Positions 44,129 through 55,397 of a DNA stretch of 64,000 nucleotides are shown here, piece by piece. The DNA is from Balanoglossus misakiensis. Taxonomy: Eukaryota; Hemichordata. How positions within the stretch are numbered: position 1 is the first letter of the stretch; every line of letters begins with the position of its first letter. The stretch spans positions 3,968,001 through 4,032,000 of the forward strand of contig CM082590.2 of NCBI GenBank assembly GCA_040954595.2, written 5' to 3'. The notes under the pieces were generated by a model. The model had not been told where the DNA came from and searched no databases. It saw nothing but the letters and a program-made list of their open reading frames with translations. The position numbers and the translations under genes were made by a program.

Positions 44129-45596
44129 AGGGCCCAAGCGCACGCAAGCGCTTGGGCCCTATTGGTTTCGTTGGGGTTTTTCTTTCTTTCTTTTTTCTTG
44201 TGTCAATTTCTTCGGCCAACGAGATCTCTGAAACTACTGCAGGTACACTTCTCAAACTTGATACAGTGGTCAAGGTCAATGAGTAGATGTGCAGTGACTT
44301 GTGAATAATTAATTAGTCACGTGACCTGGCGGCCATATTGGATTTTCTGAAAAAATTCAAATCTCAGATCTCAGAAACTACAAGTCAGATCGACTTCAAA
44401 TTTGGCATGCAGGTAGACTACCTTCTACCCATCATTTTTGTAATTGGAAATTTTGCTGTCAATGTTGCAGTTTTTTTGCTACAATTTTTTTTCTGAAATC
44501 TGGCTTAAATTTCAAAAATCTTCTTCTCCAGAACCAGTGATAACCGAGACACGGGGTTTGGGGTATGTGGTCACCTAACTGATGTCTATCAAGTTTGCGA
44601 AGATCATTGTGATTGGTCGAAGATTATGGCGGCCATATTGGATTTTAGAAAAACCATTGTTAAACTCCAAAAATCTTCTTCTCCAGAACGGGCGATGACT
44701 GAGTCGCAAGATTCGGGGAGTATGGTCACTACACTGATGTCTATCAAGTTTGCAAAGAGCATTGTGATTGGTCGAAGATTATGGCGGCCATATTGGATTT
44801 TGTAAAAAGCAGTGAAAAATTGAAATTCCTTTTTCTAGTCTAAAAATTGATAGCATACAAATTCATTTTATGGATATCAATCGTCATGTGACTAAAATAT
44901 GTCACAATTTTTTGGCGATTTTTCACATGACCTTTGACCTACTTATCACGCGTTATTATTTCTGCATATCTAATTCCAGGCTAACCTATAGGGCTAGACG
45001 TTTGGTTTTTGATGAATGTGGATTAGTGTGTGATCAAAATATTTTGCTACTTTTCATGACCCCTTTGACCTCTGCTGACCTCATTAATTATGTGCATAGC
45101 TAATTACAGGCGAACCAATAGAGCTAGAGGTTTGGTTTTTGTTGGACACAGACCAGTATGGGATCAAAATTTTTTGCCCAAATGTTGCGTGACCTCTGGT
45201 GACCTTTGACCTACTTTCGCATATCTCAGCATCCAGAGCAGATACAGCCATGGCATTTGGTAGGATGGGACCAAAATGTAAAGCCACATTTTTGGGTCAC
45301 TTGTGACACCTGCTGACCTCATTAAATATGCACATACCTAATTACAGGCGAACCAATAGAGTTTTGGTTTTTGTTGGACATGGACCAGTATGGGTCAAAA
45401 AAAATTGCCCAAATGTTGGGTGACCTCAGGTGACCTTTGACCTACTTCACCCTATTTCAGCAGCAAATATACACATGTCCTTGTTATGTCATGAGATAAT
45501 ACATCCGATAGAAAATTCTGTTTCTTCTCATTCATACTGTGCATATATAATTCAAGATCAGCGCTTGGGCCCGACAATGCTGCTCGCAGCTTTAAT
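44129..45596 (+). mobile_element. Helentron-like element 5 (1.5 kb)
   Basis: It begins AGGGCCCAAGCGCACGCAAG with partner GCGCTTGGGCCC and ends CAGCGCTTGGGCCCGACAAT, GCTGCTCGCAGC, TTTAAT near 45596. Both ends share GCGCTTGGGCCC, unlike the GGC versions of elements 2 and 4. The interior differs from its neighbours (GGCGGCCATATTGGATTTT repeats at 44330-44800), so it is a separate subfamily with two 239-bp-type units. Confidence 0.6.
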
Positions 45597-48500
45597 CTTC
45601 TACTTCTTCTTCTTCTTCTGTCGTTTCTTTAGAGAGGTAGATCTGGAAAACTGCTAAACCTACCAATTTCAAACTTGGCACAATGGTGCAGGCCAATGAG
45701 AGCTAGTGCAGTACCCTTGTGAATGTTTAATTAGTCACGTGACCTGATGACCATATATGGGCAAAATTTTCAAATCGACCTTATTTGCATATGAATGGAG
45801 ATATCAAAATTCTTTTAGCAACTTTTGCGGACCATGTGGTCAGTGTCCTACATGCCAAATGTCAAGGACATTGGCCATGCCAATTTTGAGAAGAAGATTT
45901 TTAAGTATTATTTTTCATATTTTTTGACCAAGCCATGGGTCTATACTTTCCATAGTAAAGCTAAGACCACATATTATTTTGGATAAATATGCATACATAT
46001 CTCAAAATCTGTTTGGCCAATCATCTCCAACTTTGGTGTGCAGCTAGCCTAGTATTTGTCAATAATTTTAAGCGAAAAAAAATAGTATGAAAAATCGACC
46101 GATTTTTTTATATTAATTTTCTTATGAAATTTATACCTTTAATTATACCTCTATGGTTAAGCTATGTCCATGTCTTATTGTGGAATTCTGGTCTGTGCAA
46201 TAGTCCTGTACAGTGACTGTCTTGTGGTCAGTGAGCACAATGGCACCAAAATAGAAGGCACAATTTTAGGCTCACCTGTAACACCTGCTTAACTCATTAA
46301 TTATGTGCATACCTAATTCTGGGCTAACTAAGAGGGCTAGCGGTTTCGTTCTTGTGGGACATGGACCAGTACAGGGTCAAAATTTCTTGCCAAAATGTTG
46401 GGTGACCTCAGGTGACCTTTGACCTACTTTCCTATATCTCGGCATCCAGAGCTGATACAGACTTGGCGTTTGGAGGGTTGTGACTAAAATTGAAAAGCCA
46501 AAATGGGGATCACCTGTGACACCTGCATATCTCATTAATTATGTGCATACCTAATTCCAGGCTAACCAGTAGAGCTATAGGTTTGGTTTTTGTTGAACAT
46601 GGACCAGTATAGGGTCAAAATTTCTTGCCCAAATTTCGCATGACCTCAGGTGACCTTTGACCTACTTTACCGTATCTTGGCATCCAGAGCAGGTACAGAC
46701 TTGGCGTTTGGAGGGTTGGGATTAAAATTGAAAAGCCGAATTGGCGCTCACCTGTGTCACCTGCATATCTCATTAATTATGTGCATACCTAATTCCAGGC
46801 TAACCAGTAGAGCTATAGGTTTGGTTTTTGTTGAACATGGACCAGTATAGGGTCAAAATTTCTTGCCCAAATTTCGCATGACCTCAGGTGACCTTTGACC
46901 TACTTTACCGTATCTTGGCATCCAGAGCAGGTACAGACTTGGCGTTTGGAGGGTTGGGATTAAAATTGAAAAGCCGAATTGGCGCTCACCTGTGTCACCA
47001 GCATATCTCATTAATTATGTGCATACCTAATTCCAGGCTAACCAATAGAGCTATAGGTTTGGTTTTTATTGAACATGGACCAGTATAGGGTCAAAATTTC
47101 TTGCCCAAATTTTGCATGACCTCAGGTGACCTTTGACCTACTTTACCAGATCTCGGCATCCAGAGCAGGTACAGGCTTGGCGTTTGGAGGGTTGGGACTA
47201 AAATTGGAAAGCCAAATTGGGGGTCAGTTGTGACACCTGCCTACCTCATTAATTATGTGCATACCTAATTCCAGGCTAACCAATAGGGCTATAGGTTTGG
47301 TTTTTGTTGAACATGGACCAGTATGGGTCAAAATTTCTTGCCCAAATTTTGCATGAACTCAGTTGACCTTTGACCTACTTTACCATATCTTGACATCCAG
47401 AGTAGATATGCTTATTGCTATGTTGCTATGTGCTATGTTGGCTTGGGCCCGCTATTGCTGCTTGCAGCTATATTTTTTTATTATTATTATTATTCTTCTT
47501 CCCACTCTTAAAAACAGCCGCTATTCGAAGACCGTTGCACCCAATGACTTGAAATTTGGCTCATAGGTAAAACTCAAAGCAAGTAATTTTCTGATCATGT
47601 AACTATGGCAACAGGTCACATGACCTGGCAGCCATCTTGGATTGAAAGTTTAAAATTGATCTCATTTGCATAAAAAATGACGAATCAAAATTCTTTGAAC
47701 AAACTTTGTGGACCATATGGCCAGGGTCCTATATGCAAAATTTCAATGTTCAAGTCTTTGCCGATTTTGAGGAGATGATTTTTAAAGCATTATTTTTCAT
47801 ATTTTTCAAGACCATTGGACCCAGCCTTAGGCCTATACTTTCCATAGTTAAGCTATGGCCACCTAGGATCTTAGATTTATGCCCAATATCTCAACATCCG
47901 CTGGGCTGATCAGCTTCAAATTTATTGTGCAGCTAGCCTACCTTCCAACAATCAGTTCCAACTGGAAAAAATAATATGAAAAATCGACCGATTTTTTTAT
48001 ATTAATTTTTTTATGAAATCTATACCTATACGTATTCCACTATAGTTAAGCTATGGCCAAGTCGTTTTGTAGAATTCTGGTTGGTGCAATAGTCCTATCG
48101 GCCAGTGTGCAGCATAGGACCACAAAAAGAAGCCAAATTAATTCAAGGGTCACCTGTGACACCTGCCTAACTCATTAATTATGTGCATACCTAATTCGAG
48201 GCAAACCAATAGGGCTACAGGTCTGATTTTTGTTAGACATGGACCAGTATGGGGTCAAATTATCCCCCAAAATTTGGGGTGACCTTGAGTGACCTTTGAC
48301 CTTCTTCCGCATATCTCGGCATCCAGAGCAGGTACAGCTTAGGTGTTTGGGTGGATGGTACCAAAATAAGAAGCCAAATTCAAGGGTCACCTGTGACACC
48401 TGCCTAACTCATTAATTATGTGCATACCTAATTCCAGGCAAACCAATAGGGCTACAGGTCTGATTTTTGTTGGACATGAACCAGTATGGGGTCAAATTAT

Positions 48501-49120
48501 CCCCCAAAATTTGGGGTGACCTTGGGTGACCTTTGACCTACTTCCTCATATCTCGGCATTTACAGCAGGTACAGCTTAGGTGTTTGGGTGGATGGTACCA
48601 AAATAAGAAGCCAAAATTTAGGGTCACCTGTGACACCTGCCTAACTCATTAATTATGTGCATACCTAATTCCAGGCGAACTAACAGGACTACAGGTCTGG
48701 TGTTTGTTGGACATGGACCAGTATGGGGTCAAATTTTCCCCCCAAATTTCGGGTGACCTTGGGTGACCTTTGACCTACTTCCGCATATCTCGGCATCCAC
48801 AGCAGGTACAGCTTAGGTGTTTGGGAGGATGGTACCAAAATAAGTAGCCAAAATTTAGGACCACCTGTGACACCTGCCTAACTATGTGCATAACTAAGTA
48901 CACACGAACCAATAGGGCTAGATGTGTGGTTTTTATTGGACATGGACCAATATAGTGTCAAAATTTTCTGCTCATATTTAGGGTGACCTCACATGACGTT
49001 TGACCAACTTTCCCACATCCTCCACCCTGACTAATTAAATATGCACATATCTATCTCCAGGCGAACCAATAGGGCTAGCAGTGTCTCGAAACCCGCTTAT
49101 TGCTGTTCACAGCTATATTT

Positions 49121-50047
49121 TTACAAAATGTTCTGATTTGGCAGGGGGTCACATACTTTTGCCCCCCCCCCCCAACTTTTGCTTTTGAGTCCACAAAAAT
49201 ACAGTTTCAAGCCCTTTATTTTACAAAATGTTCTGATTTGGCAGGGGGTCACATACTTTTGCCCCCCCCCCCAACTTTTGCTTTTGAGTCCACAAAAATA
49301 CAGTTTCAAGACCTTTATTTAACAAATTTTCTGATGTGGCAGGGGGTCACATACTTTTGCCCCCCCCCCCAACTTTTGCTTTTGAGTCCACAAAAATACA
49401 GTTTCAAGCCCTTTATTTTACAAAATTTTCTGATTTGGCAGGGGGTCACATACTTTTGCCCCCCCCCCCCCAACTTTTGCTTTTGAGTCCACAAAAATAC
49501 AGTTTCAAGCCCTTTATTTTACAAAATTTTCTGATTTGGCAGGGGGTCACATACTTTTGACCCCCCCCCCCAACTTTTGCTTTTGAGTCCACAAAAATAC
49601 AGTTTCAAGCCCTTTATTTTACAAAATGTTCTGATTTGGCAGGGGGTCACATACTTTTGCCCCCCCCCCCAACTTTTGCTTTTGAGTCCACAAAAATACA
49701 GTTTCAAGCCCTTTATTTTACAAAATTTTCTGATTTGGCAGGGGGTCACATACTTTTGCCCCCCCCCCCCCAACTTTTGCTTTTGAGTCCACAAAAATAC
49801 AGTTTCAAGCCCTTTATTTTACAAAATTTTCTGATTTGGCAGGGGGTCACATACTTTTGACCCCCCCCCCCCCCAACTTTTGCTTTTGAGTCCACAAAAA
49901 TACAGTTTCAAGCCCTTTATTTTACAAAATTTTCTGATTTGGCAGGGGGTAACATACTTTTGCCCCCCCCCCCCAACTTTTGCTTTTGAGTCCACAAAAA
50001 TACAGTTTCAAGCCCTTTATTTTACAAAATTTTCTGATTTGGCAGGG
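49121..50047 (+). repeat. ~99-bp satellite, right-hand array (about 9 units)
   Basis: Continuation of the satellite after the Helentron-like insertion, in the same orientation and starting mid-unit at TTACAAAATG. It contains mostly TTTTCTGATTTGGC variants and ends where GGCAGGGGGG runs into CATCACCTCCCACACCC. Confidence 0.95.
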
Positions 50048-50957
50048 GGGCATCACCTCCCACACCCATCCCCTTTATTCCTTGCCACATTTCATCTATT
50101 GGCTGGTTGTTTTAGTGTACCAGGACAGAGTACTTGTCATCACCTCCCCCCACTACACACACGCACAGATGCTAACTTTGAGCGGCAACAGTAAAATTTG
50201 TCCTCCCCAACATTAAGTAAATGTAACTTTGAGCACCGTATTTTACAAACATTTCTATTGAGGGAGGGGAAACCCCCTCCCACACCCTCTCCCTTCTCTT
50301 CTCTTAGTTTATCAATTCTACCAACTGTTGTAATGACTTTTCATTTTAATTCATTCATAGGTTTTTGATTTATTCATATATGGTAAACTCCATTGTAAGC
50401 TATTCAACACCAGAATGTTGGTTTCATTTGCCTAACCATGAAATTGCTTCCTACTCCCCTTGTACAGTGGAAATGTGTGTGTTTTTCTACTTTTGTTGAA
50501 GTTTTGTGTGATCCATTCTGTAATGGATCTATGTCAATTGTGTTTAGTGTTTGTTTTCTGGTGTAATTTTGTGAAAGGAAACCATAGCGACAAGAGTTGA
50601 AAAAGAACACACATTTCCACTCTACAACAGTCAGCACAGACCCGGAACAAAACAACATGACATGACAATTGCAACACTATACTAAGAAATTTATAATTGA
50701 GATGTGGGGAACCTCTTTGCCTTTATTGCATACAGTGTTCATAAGATCAGGACAGCGAGAAGGCTGTTGGAGGCAAGCTTTTTGTCCTCCACGAGTAGTT
50801 GTGTAATGTTTTCAGGGGTGGGGGTCATCATATGTTTTGCCTGTCAAAGGGGGTAATCATTTTTTTGGTCCTGGGTGAAGGGGGGGGGGGGTCTGCCTGA
50901 TTTTGAAAACCGATGACACAAACTTGCCGCCACCAGCCGTAAAAACTGAACAGTCCC
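50048..50957 (+). repeat. Right flank of the satellite up to the outer TIR
   Basis: 50048-50430 is similar to 17060-17480 (GCTAACTTTGAGCGGC, CCTCCCCAACAT, ACCAACTGTTGTAATGACTT, ACCAGAATGTTGGTT). It should therefore be the original non-repeated part of the satellite's parent sequence. The last part (50810-50957) has GGGGGTCATCATATG, a G-run and the inverted terminal repeat. No gene is supported. Confidence 0.6.
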
Positions 50958-51450
50958 TTAATTCCATTCAAGTTCCCGGGCTGTAAAATTGCTTGAACTC
51001 TGACATTAAAATGTGTCCTAACAAGCACCATTTATTCCATGTATTCAACGTGTGTTAAGAAGCAATTGCAAGAATATGCGGTGGTGTTTTGTCTTTGACC
51101 AAGTATTTTGATCAAGGATACACTTCCACCGCCATGTCTTGACTAAATAAATACATGTACATACCTTTAACATTTCTACTGATACATCCAAAGAGGTTTT
51201 GCCATACTAAAATATAAGAAGACATTTAACAGTGATTATTACAGCTCACGTATTATACCGTATTCGTGATTGGCTGAGACGCGCTCACGTGATATAGAAA
51301 AAAAGTGATATAACATGGCTAGAGTTGATAAAGCCCTGTCGCGTGCGCTGATATTGCCCGCTGGGTTGTTTTGGTGTTCTGCGCGCGACTTCTGCGCTTA
51401 ACAAACTGTCGTTCAATGGCTTCCTCCACGATCAGTCAACTCCCGCATCT

Positions 51451-51558
51451 ATGGCTTCAAAGCGACACACAGGCTTAACACCTGTTCAACTGGACGATAT
51501 TTTACTGCAAACGGACAGTAAATACACCAAAGTCACAACCAACAGCACAGTATCCTGA
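51451..51558 (+). CDS. Short ORF resembling a recombinase N-terminus
   Basis: The 35-codon frame starts MASKRHTGLTPVQLDDILLQ and continues to TDSKYTKVTTN before a stop. A short 'L-D-x-I...SKxTKK-T' pattern is seen at the start of DUF3504/Crypton-type recombinases. The resemblance is slight and the frame ends quickly. It could be a remnant or chance. Confidence 0.2.
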   Translation: MASKRHTGLTPVQLDDILLQTDSKYTKVTTNSTVS

Positions 51559-51582
51559 AAAGATTACAGAAATACTACTTGC

Positions 51583-51681
51583 CTTGTTTTGTATGTTGAC
51601 ATCAGCCTTGTATTCCAACAGTAACCTCACTGTATTCACATGATCCTTTCTTGCTGCACTGTGCAAAGGAGTGTCGCCATC
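51583..51681 (-). CDS. Ankyrin-repeat exon with a GC donor
   Basis: TTTTGACAG acceptor, then 99 nt encoding one repeat (DGDTPLHSAARKDHVNTVRL, ending ADVNIQNK), then AAG|GCAAGT. The donor is GC rather than GT, and AAG|GCAAGT fits the consensus of minor GC-AG introns. Phase 0 at both ends. It is the last ankyrin exon before the ~28-kb intron containing the satellite block, which ends at the 75-bp exon at 23780. Confidence 0.8.
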
Positions 51682-53169
51682 CTGTCAAAATGAAGACACA
51701 ATGTTTTAATGGCCACATGCAGAATCTGTGTTAATGTATTGGGCTTTCCAGTAGCTGATATTTAGATCGGGATTTGTTGCGGGTCCTGGAAAATGTGGTT
51801 GGATGATATTTTCGATGTGAAGACTACAACCTGAATGCACAATTCTTTAATAATATGGAACACATGGAACATAAGTGTTTTTGGCAGAGTGGTGGAAATG
51901 ACCTTCTTTAAATGAAACTAATAATAAATTTACAGATATCCACGGTCAGCTTCCAGTGGTCACATGAGCCTGAAAGCAAACTTCTAGACAAAGTGTTTAA
52001 GAAATGATGGCAACTCAATGATAATTCCGTTTCTTTTATCTGAAATATAAAAAATATTTCTTATCGATCGGTAACAATGTCCCTGTCCAATCTGATGCTT
52101 TCCTCGCTTTCAGTCTACATGTCTAGAGGCTATACATAACATTTTATCCTCAAATAGTGCTGCCAACGATTAAGGGTGTTGTACTAAGTAGCCATAAGCA
52201 GAAGAAACTCAAATTTGCGCCTCATCATTGATGCAATGCAAACACATTCCCTGTGATCCGGTGCTTTCCTCAGTTTCAGTTTACGTAAAGTCTCACTGTC
52301 GGCTGGCGGATAGTCTTTTATCCTTCAATGCCGCCACCAACGGCAAAAGGGAGATGCACTATAAGCAACCAGGATCGGAAGAAACATAATGTGACAATCA
52401 TCGATCGTAGGTGGCGTACATGAATGTACATATGCCCTGTGACAGAGGGACTTTGCTTGTGATCTAGCATTCGAGAATAGTGAATACCTTAAACAAGTCG
52501 ATTGTGATCCATATATGAATGAGAAACTTTTAAACTGGCTAGGCTTAAAAACGGTCACCGTGCACCATGTGCAGTAAATGTTGCATCTGGTGAGTTCAGT
52601 TCGGTACATTGTAAACTATTCCCTCTGTCATTGAACAACATGTCAGACATCCATGACCCGTGAAGCAAAATGTTCGACTAAATTTCACTATCGCTTTACT
52701 CATGAAAACTACAGCTGTAGAATAAATCGCATCCTTCTTAAACATCACTAAGGTCTGTTTCATATGTCATGTGCAGAATTCATGATATTCTGTTATTGTG
52801 CAATATTTACTAGTACCGGTACTCTAAAATCTTGAAACAGTTGATGTGTTAAAAATGTACAAGTTGGACCTTGATACTTATTACAGCAAATTGTCTTTTA
52901 ATCAATGTGCTTTACTCTGTCTGCGACACCTACAACAAATATAAGTTTTTTGAATCCGATAAGTTCGAAATTTCCAGCAGAATGAAAGAACCCGAAGGGC
53001 TCTGTGACAATATATATATGGCGAGTGTTGTGTTTCCAGATCTAATACCACTTGAATATAAAGCAGCAATGTCAGCGTACCTACACGGCAGCAACAATTA
53101 ACGCAATAACACACCACTAATCATAATCTCTGCAGTCCTTCCCTTTTACTCCTGTGTTGGGAGAAGCAA
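51682..53169. other. Intron with diverged tandem repeats
   Basis: Two diverged copies (~170-bp offset) lie at about 52080-52210 and 52255-52385; they share GCTTTCCTC, TTTCAGT, GCCAACGA/GCCACCAACG and AGAAGAAAC/GGAAGAAAC. No exon with ankyrin-like coding or consensus splice sites is seen here. Confidence 0.4.
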
Positions 53170-53442
53170 CTAGAAGGATATCTCCTGGCTCAAGAACACG
53201 GACACCACCACTGTGGAAAGGTTGGGACCCGTGATTCTTTGATTGGAGAGCCCAATCTTAAGCTGCAGTGGGTCCTCTACCATTAGGGAAGTCACATGAG
53301 CAATATTGTGTTTAACATCTGTGTCGTTATCAAAGTAGGAAGGAATTTCGTTTCGTTCACGTGTTAGGGAGGTGTCAGCTTTAACATGGATGGTGTTGTC
53401 CCTGGAATAGGATTTTGATGACTCTGAATCAATGTCGGCGTA
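53170..53442 (-). other. Unassigned 90-codon open frame
   Basis: On the minus strand an open frame begins just after TTAG at 53443 and ends at TAG 53170-53172. It includes DTDVKHNIAHVTSLMVED and LQLKIGLSNQRITG, with balanced coding-like composition. In the +2 frame over its end, GGVRVLEPGDILLVAS resembles the GGv..L..GD strand of TNF-type ligands, but it reaches a stop soon after. It may be a decayed exon or a transposon remnant. It lies inside an intron of the ankyrin gene. Confidence 0.25.
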
Positions 53443-53891
53443 CTAACGTCGAAGTGACATTGAGGCTGATAAAAACAACAACAGTGAGACAATGTCCAAC
53501 AGCATCCGGGATAAATTTCGTCCAACACGCTCGATGCAGTTTTTATATTCCACATTCTAAACGAATTTTGACAATTTTTACTGAGAAGGAAACATGAGGG
53601 AAAGAAGCGAGTGCGGTTCATCAGTTATTGTGCCGCAAAATTAACCCAGCGCCAGGCTTTGAGTCTATTGACACCATTTTGGTGTGACCATGAAGTAACG
53701 TCAGTCATTGTGAAATTTTACAAATTTTGCATAATGAGGCAATCCTTAGAATAACACTCTCCGACCATTGATAACCGATTCCACAGCTTCAGTAGTATTC
53801 AATTATGCATCATGTAAAGGTTCCTGTTCTCAAGACGTTGAAATTTGCTTTAGACACAATTTTGGATTTAGTGTCCGGTTCAAGAAAGTAA

Positions 53892-54395
53892 ATGTTATCA
53901 ATTTTAACTCTATAAACCGTCATTAGGTTAATGGAATAATATTAAATATGCCCCACCGACAAATACTTGGAGCATTTTACAAATGTCTCTTGTCAAAAGC
54001 CACCGATCTTACCGATTTATGAAAACAAACCACGGTAATAAAATGACCATTCCCCACTGGTGTACACGTGGTTTGGATGTTTAAAGCTACAATGTTGTCT
54101 ACAACTTCACCGCCATTGAATGAAAACAAAACAAGAATCAATGTTATCAAATTTAACTCTGACACCGTGATTAGGTCAATAGAAAAATATTAAATAGGCC
54201 CGACCGACAAATATTTGGAGCATTTCACAAATTTCTTCTAAAGTGTCAAAAGTTACCGAATTGCCCATTTATGAAAACAAAACACGGTAATAAAATGACA
54301 AAACTCTGCTGGTATATACTGTACGCGTGGTTTGGATGTTTAAAGCTATATTGTCTACAACTTCAACGCTATTGAATAGATACAAAACAAAAATC
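53892..54395 (+). repeat. 249-bp tandem duplication
   Basis: ATGTTATCAA starts at 53892 and again at 54141, and both copies continue through GACCGACAAATA, TTTATGAAAACAAA, CACGGTAATAAAATGAC and GTGGTTTGGATGTTTAAAGC. The copies are roughly 85-90% alike by eye. Confidence 0.75.
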
Positions 54396-55298
54396 ATTTC
54401 CACAAAGTCAGCCAGTATGTTGGGGAGTCAGAATAATCTTATGTACTTTCACGGCCAATGACTATCCACCTGATGTACTCGACAATATCAACGGAAAACG
54501 GGGCGATAAATGTTGGGATTTCGCGAATATTTCCAGAAAGAGACAGAAATCTTGCCTACGTGCGAAACTTAAACAGGAAGAGTCAGTTATGTCCACAATG
54601 CAAATTAAAAAGTCGCCCCGGACCGCCATATTTCAAGCAAATTTCGGGTAAAATCCTCAACATATCAAATCCTTCGTCAGAAGAGAGAAAAGGGAGTTGA
54701 GCTTAACACTACAGCTAAGGACCAAACTACCCAGACAGTTCCACTGTGGTCACAGTTTCCACTAAATGACAGGAAATCACCAAACGAAATTAGTAATGTT
54801 TCCACTCTCCCCAGAAATTCTCGGCCAGCGACTGTATAGACAGGAGAATAAAGCAAACGTGACGGGTAGCCCCAAACTTCACTGTGTAAACCGCGCCAGG
54901 GATCTACCTCACCGTTTACAGAAAGTACTCGCGATGCAAACTCATAACAACAATGAACCGCTGCTGCTTCCCCCTAAACTTACGCGATTCTCAAATTACT
55001 TCCTCGTCAATATCGTCAAAATCAAAACACATCGTTTTGTTATCAGACATTTTAGGCATATTTTTCAAAATAACTTCAACGGGTGCAGGTGGGAAGAATG
55101 CAAATTGAACATACGATCCGACCCCAATAAATTGTTTTTTCTAATCATCAAACATTTCTGCGCCACACACACAACACACGCACATACTAACACACACAAT
55201 ACCTTTAAACGAAAACTTGTCCCCAAAGTAAAGCCACCAAAAAAACTCAATCTATAACGCTTACATCACCTTCTGCACCGAGGCTGGTTCTAACTTAC
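54396..55298. other. Intron sequence, no feature recognised
   Basis: Two plus-strand frames (54458-54700; 54766-55257) have no recognisable domain and lie antisense within the intron between ankyrin exons. A CA-rich run (ACACACACAACACACGCACA) is at about 55166-55190. Coding is not supported. Confidence 0.4.
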
Positions 55299-55397
55299 CT
55301 TGTTTTGTATGTTGACAGAGCATTTGGCTTTCAGTAATAACAGTGCTGCTCCTTCATGACCATTGTATGATGCCTGGTGTATAGCTGTGTCACCATC
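55299..55397 (-). CDS. Ankyrin-repeat exon
   Basis: TTTTACAG acceptor, 99 nt, and AAG|GTAAGTTA donor. It encodes one repeat starting DGDTAIHQASYNGHEGAAL and ending CSVNIQNK. The last five residues and the codon context match the 51583-51681 exon, pointing to exon duplication, but here the donor is a normal GT. Phase 0 at both ends. Confidence 0.85.

Larger units (their letters stand above)
41209..47475 (+). mobile_element. Helentron-like element 2 (interrupted)
   Basis: The 5' end AGGGCCCAAGCCCAGCAGGC (41209 onward, forming a hairpin to GCTTGGGCCC) and the 3' end TTGGCTTGGGCCCGCTATTG plus the CTGCTTGCAG hairpin and TATATTT (to 47475) share GGCTTGGGCCC. Its 5' piece is only 41209-41259. The rest resumes at 45597 with CTTCTACTTCTTC, precisely where the intact relative at 42685 continues. 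The 3' part carries five ~239-bp minisatellite units. Confidence 0.65.
41700..48900 (+). repeat. ~239-bp minisatellite units in the Helentron-like elements
   Basis: About 17 units share CACCTGTGACACCTGC, CATTAATTATGTGCATACC, AACATGGACCAGTATAGGG, a TGACCT-rich block and GGTACAGACTTGGCGTTTGG. Within each element they follow at 236-240 bp. Nearly every unit contains TGACCTTTGACCT (about 18 exact occurrences; the first at 41912, 42151 and 42390). Most also have a further TGACCT 10 bp upstream. The reverse complement AGGTCAAAGGTCA is the DR1 consensus of nuclear receptors. Confidence 0.85.
41160..49120 (+). mobile_element. Outer Helentron-like element (with all nested copies)
   Basis: The insert starts at A41160 with AGGGTTTCGAGACC, CTCT, GGTCTCGAAACCC (a perfect hairpin) and ends at 49120 with GTGTCTCGAAACCC, GCTTATTGCTGTTCACAGC, TATATTT. 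Its own sequence is 41160-41208 plus 47476-49120; the remainder is inserted. The satellite resumes exactly (CCCTTTATT before, TTACAAAATG after) with no target duplication. Rolling-circle elements (Helitron order) show that pattern. T-T insertion, matched subterminal repeats, a 3' hairpin, a T-rich microsatellite (TTATTATTATT, TTCTTCTTC) and internal minisatellites fit non-autonomous Helentrons (HINEs). No Rep/helicase gene is present. Confidence 0.6.
24746..50957. mobile_element. 26-kb TIR-bounded element expanded by satellite DNA
   Basis: The left end GGGACAGTTCACTTTTTATG (24746 onward) matches, inverted, the right end GGGACTGTTCAGTTTTTACG (reading back from 50957), with similarity through about 31 bp to GGCGGC. 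Both ends abut TTA (24743-24745, 50958-50960). The 187-bp MITE at 59387-59573 has the same type of ends and the same TTA duplication. Three-bp TTA target sites and GGG-starting TIRs fit PIF/Harbinger-type MITEs. Between the ends lie two satellite arrays and a nested Helentron-like insertion. No transposase gene is seen. I infer that the satellite grew inside an ordinary short MITE. Confidence 0.65.

Noticed and set aside
24850-50047. CRISPR-like array of regular repeats
   Set aside because: Units are contiguous with no unique spacers, the unit is ~99 bp, and the surroundings are animal genomic DNA with introns and retrotransposons.
54458-55257. Two plus-strand frames as genes
   Set aside because: They lie antisense within an intron, have no domain, and contain a CA-repeat segment.
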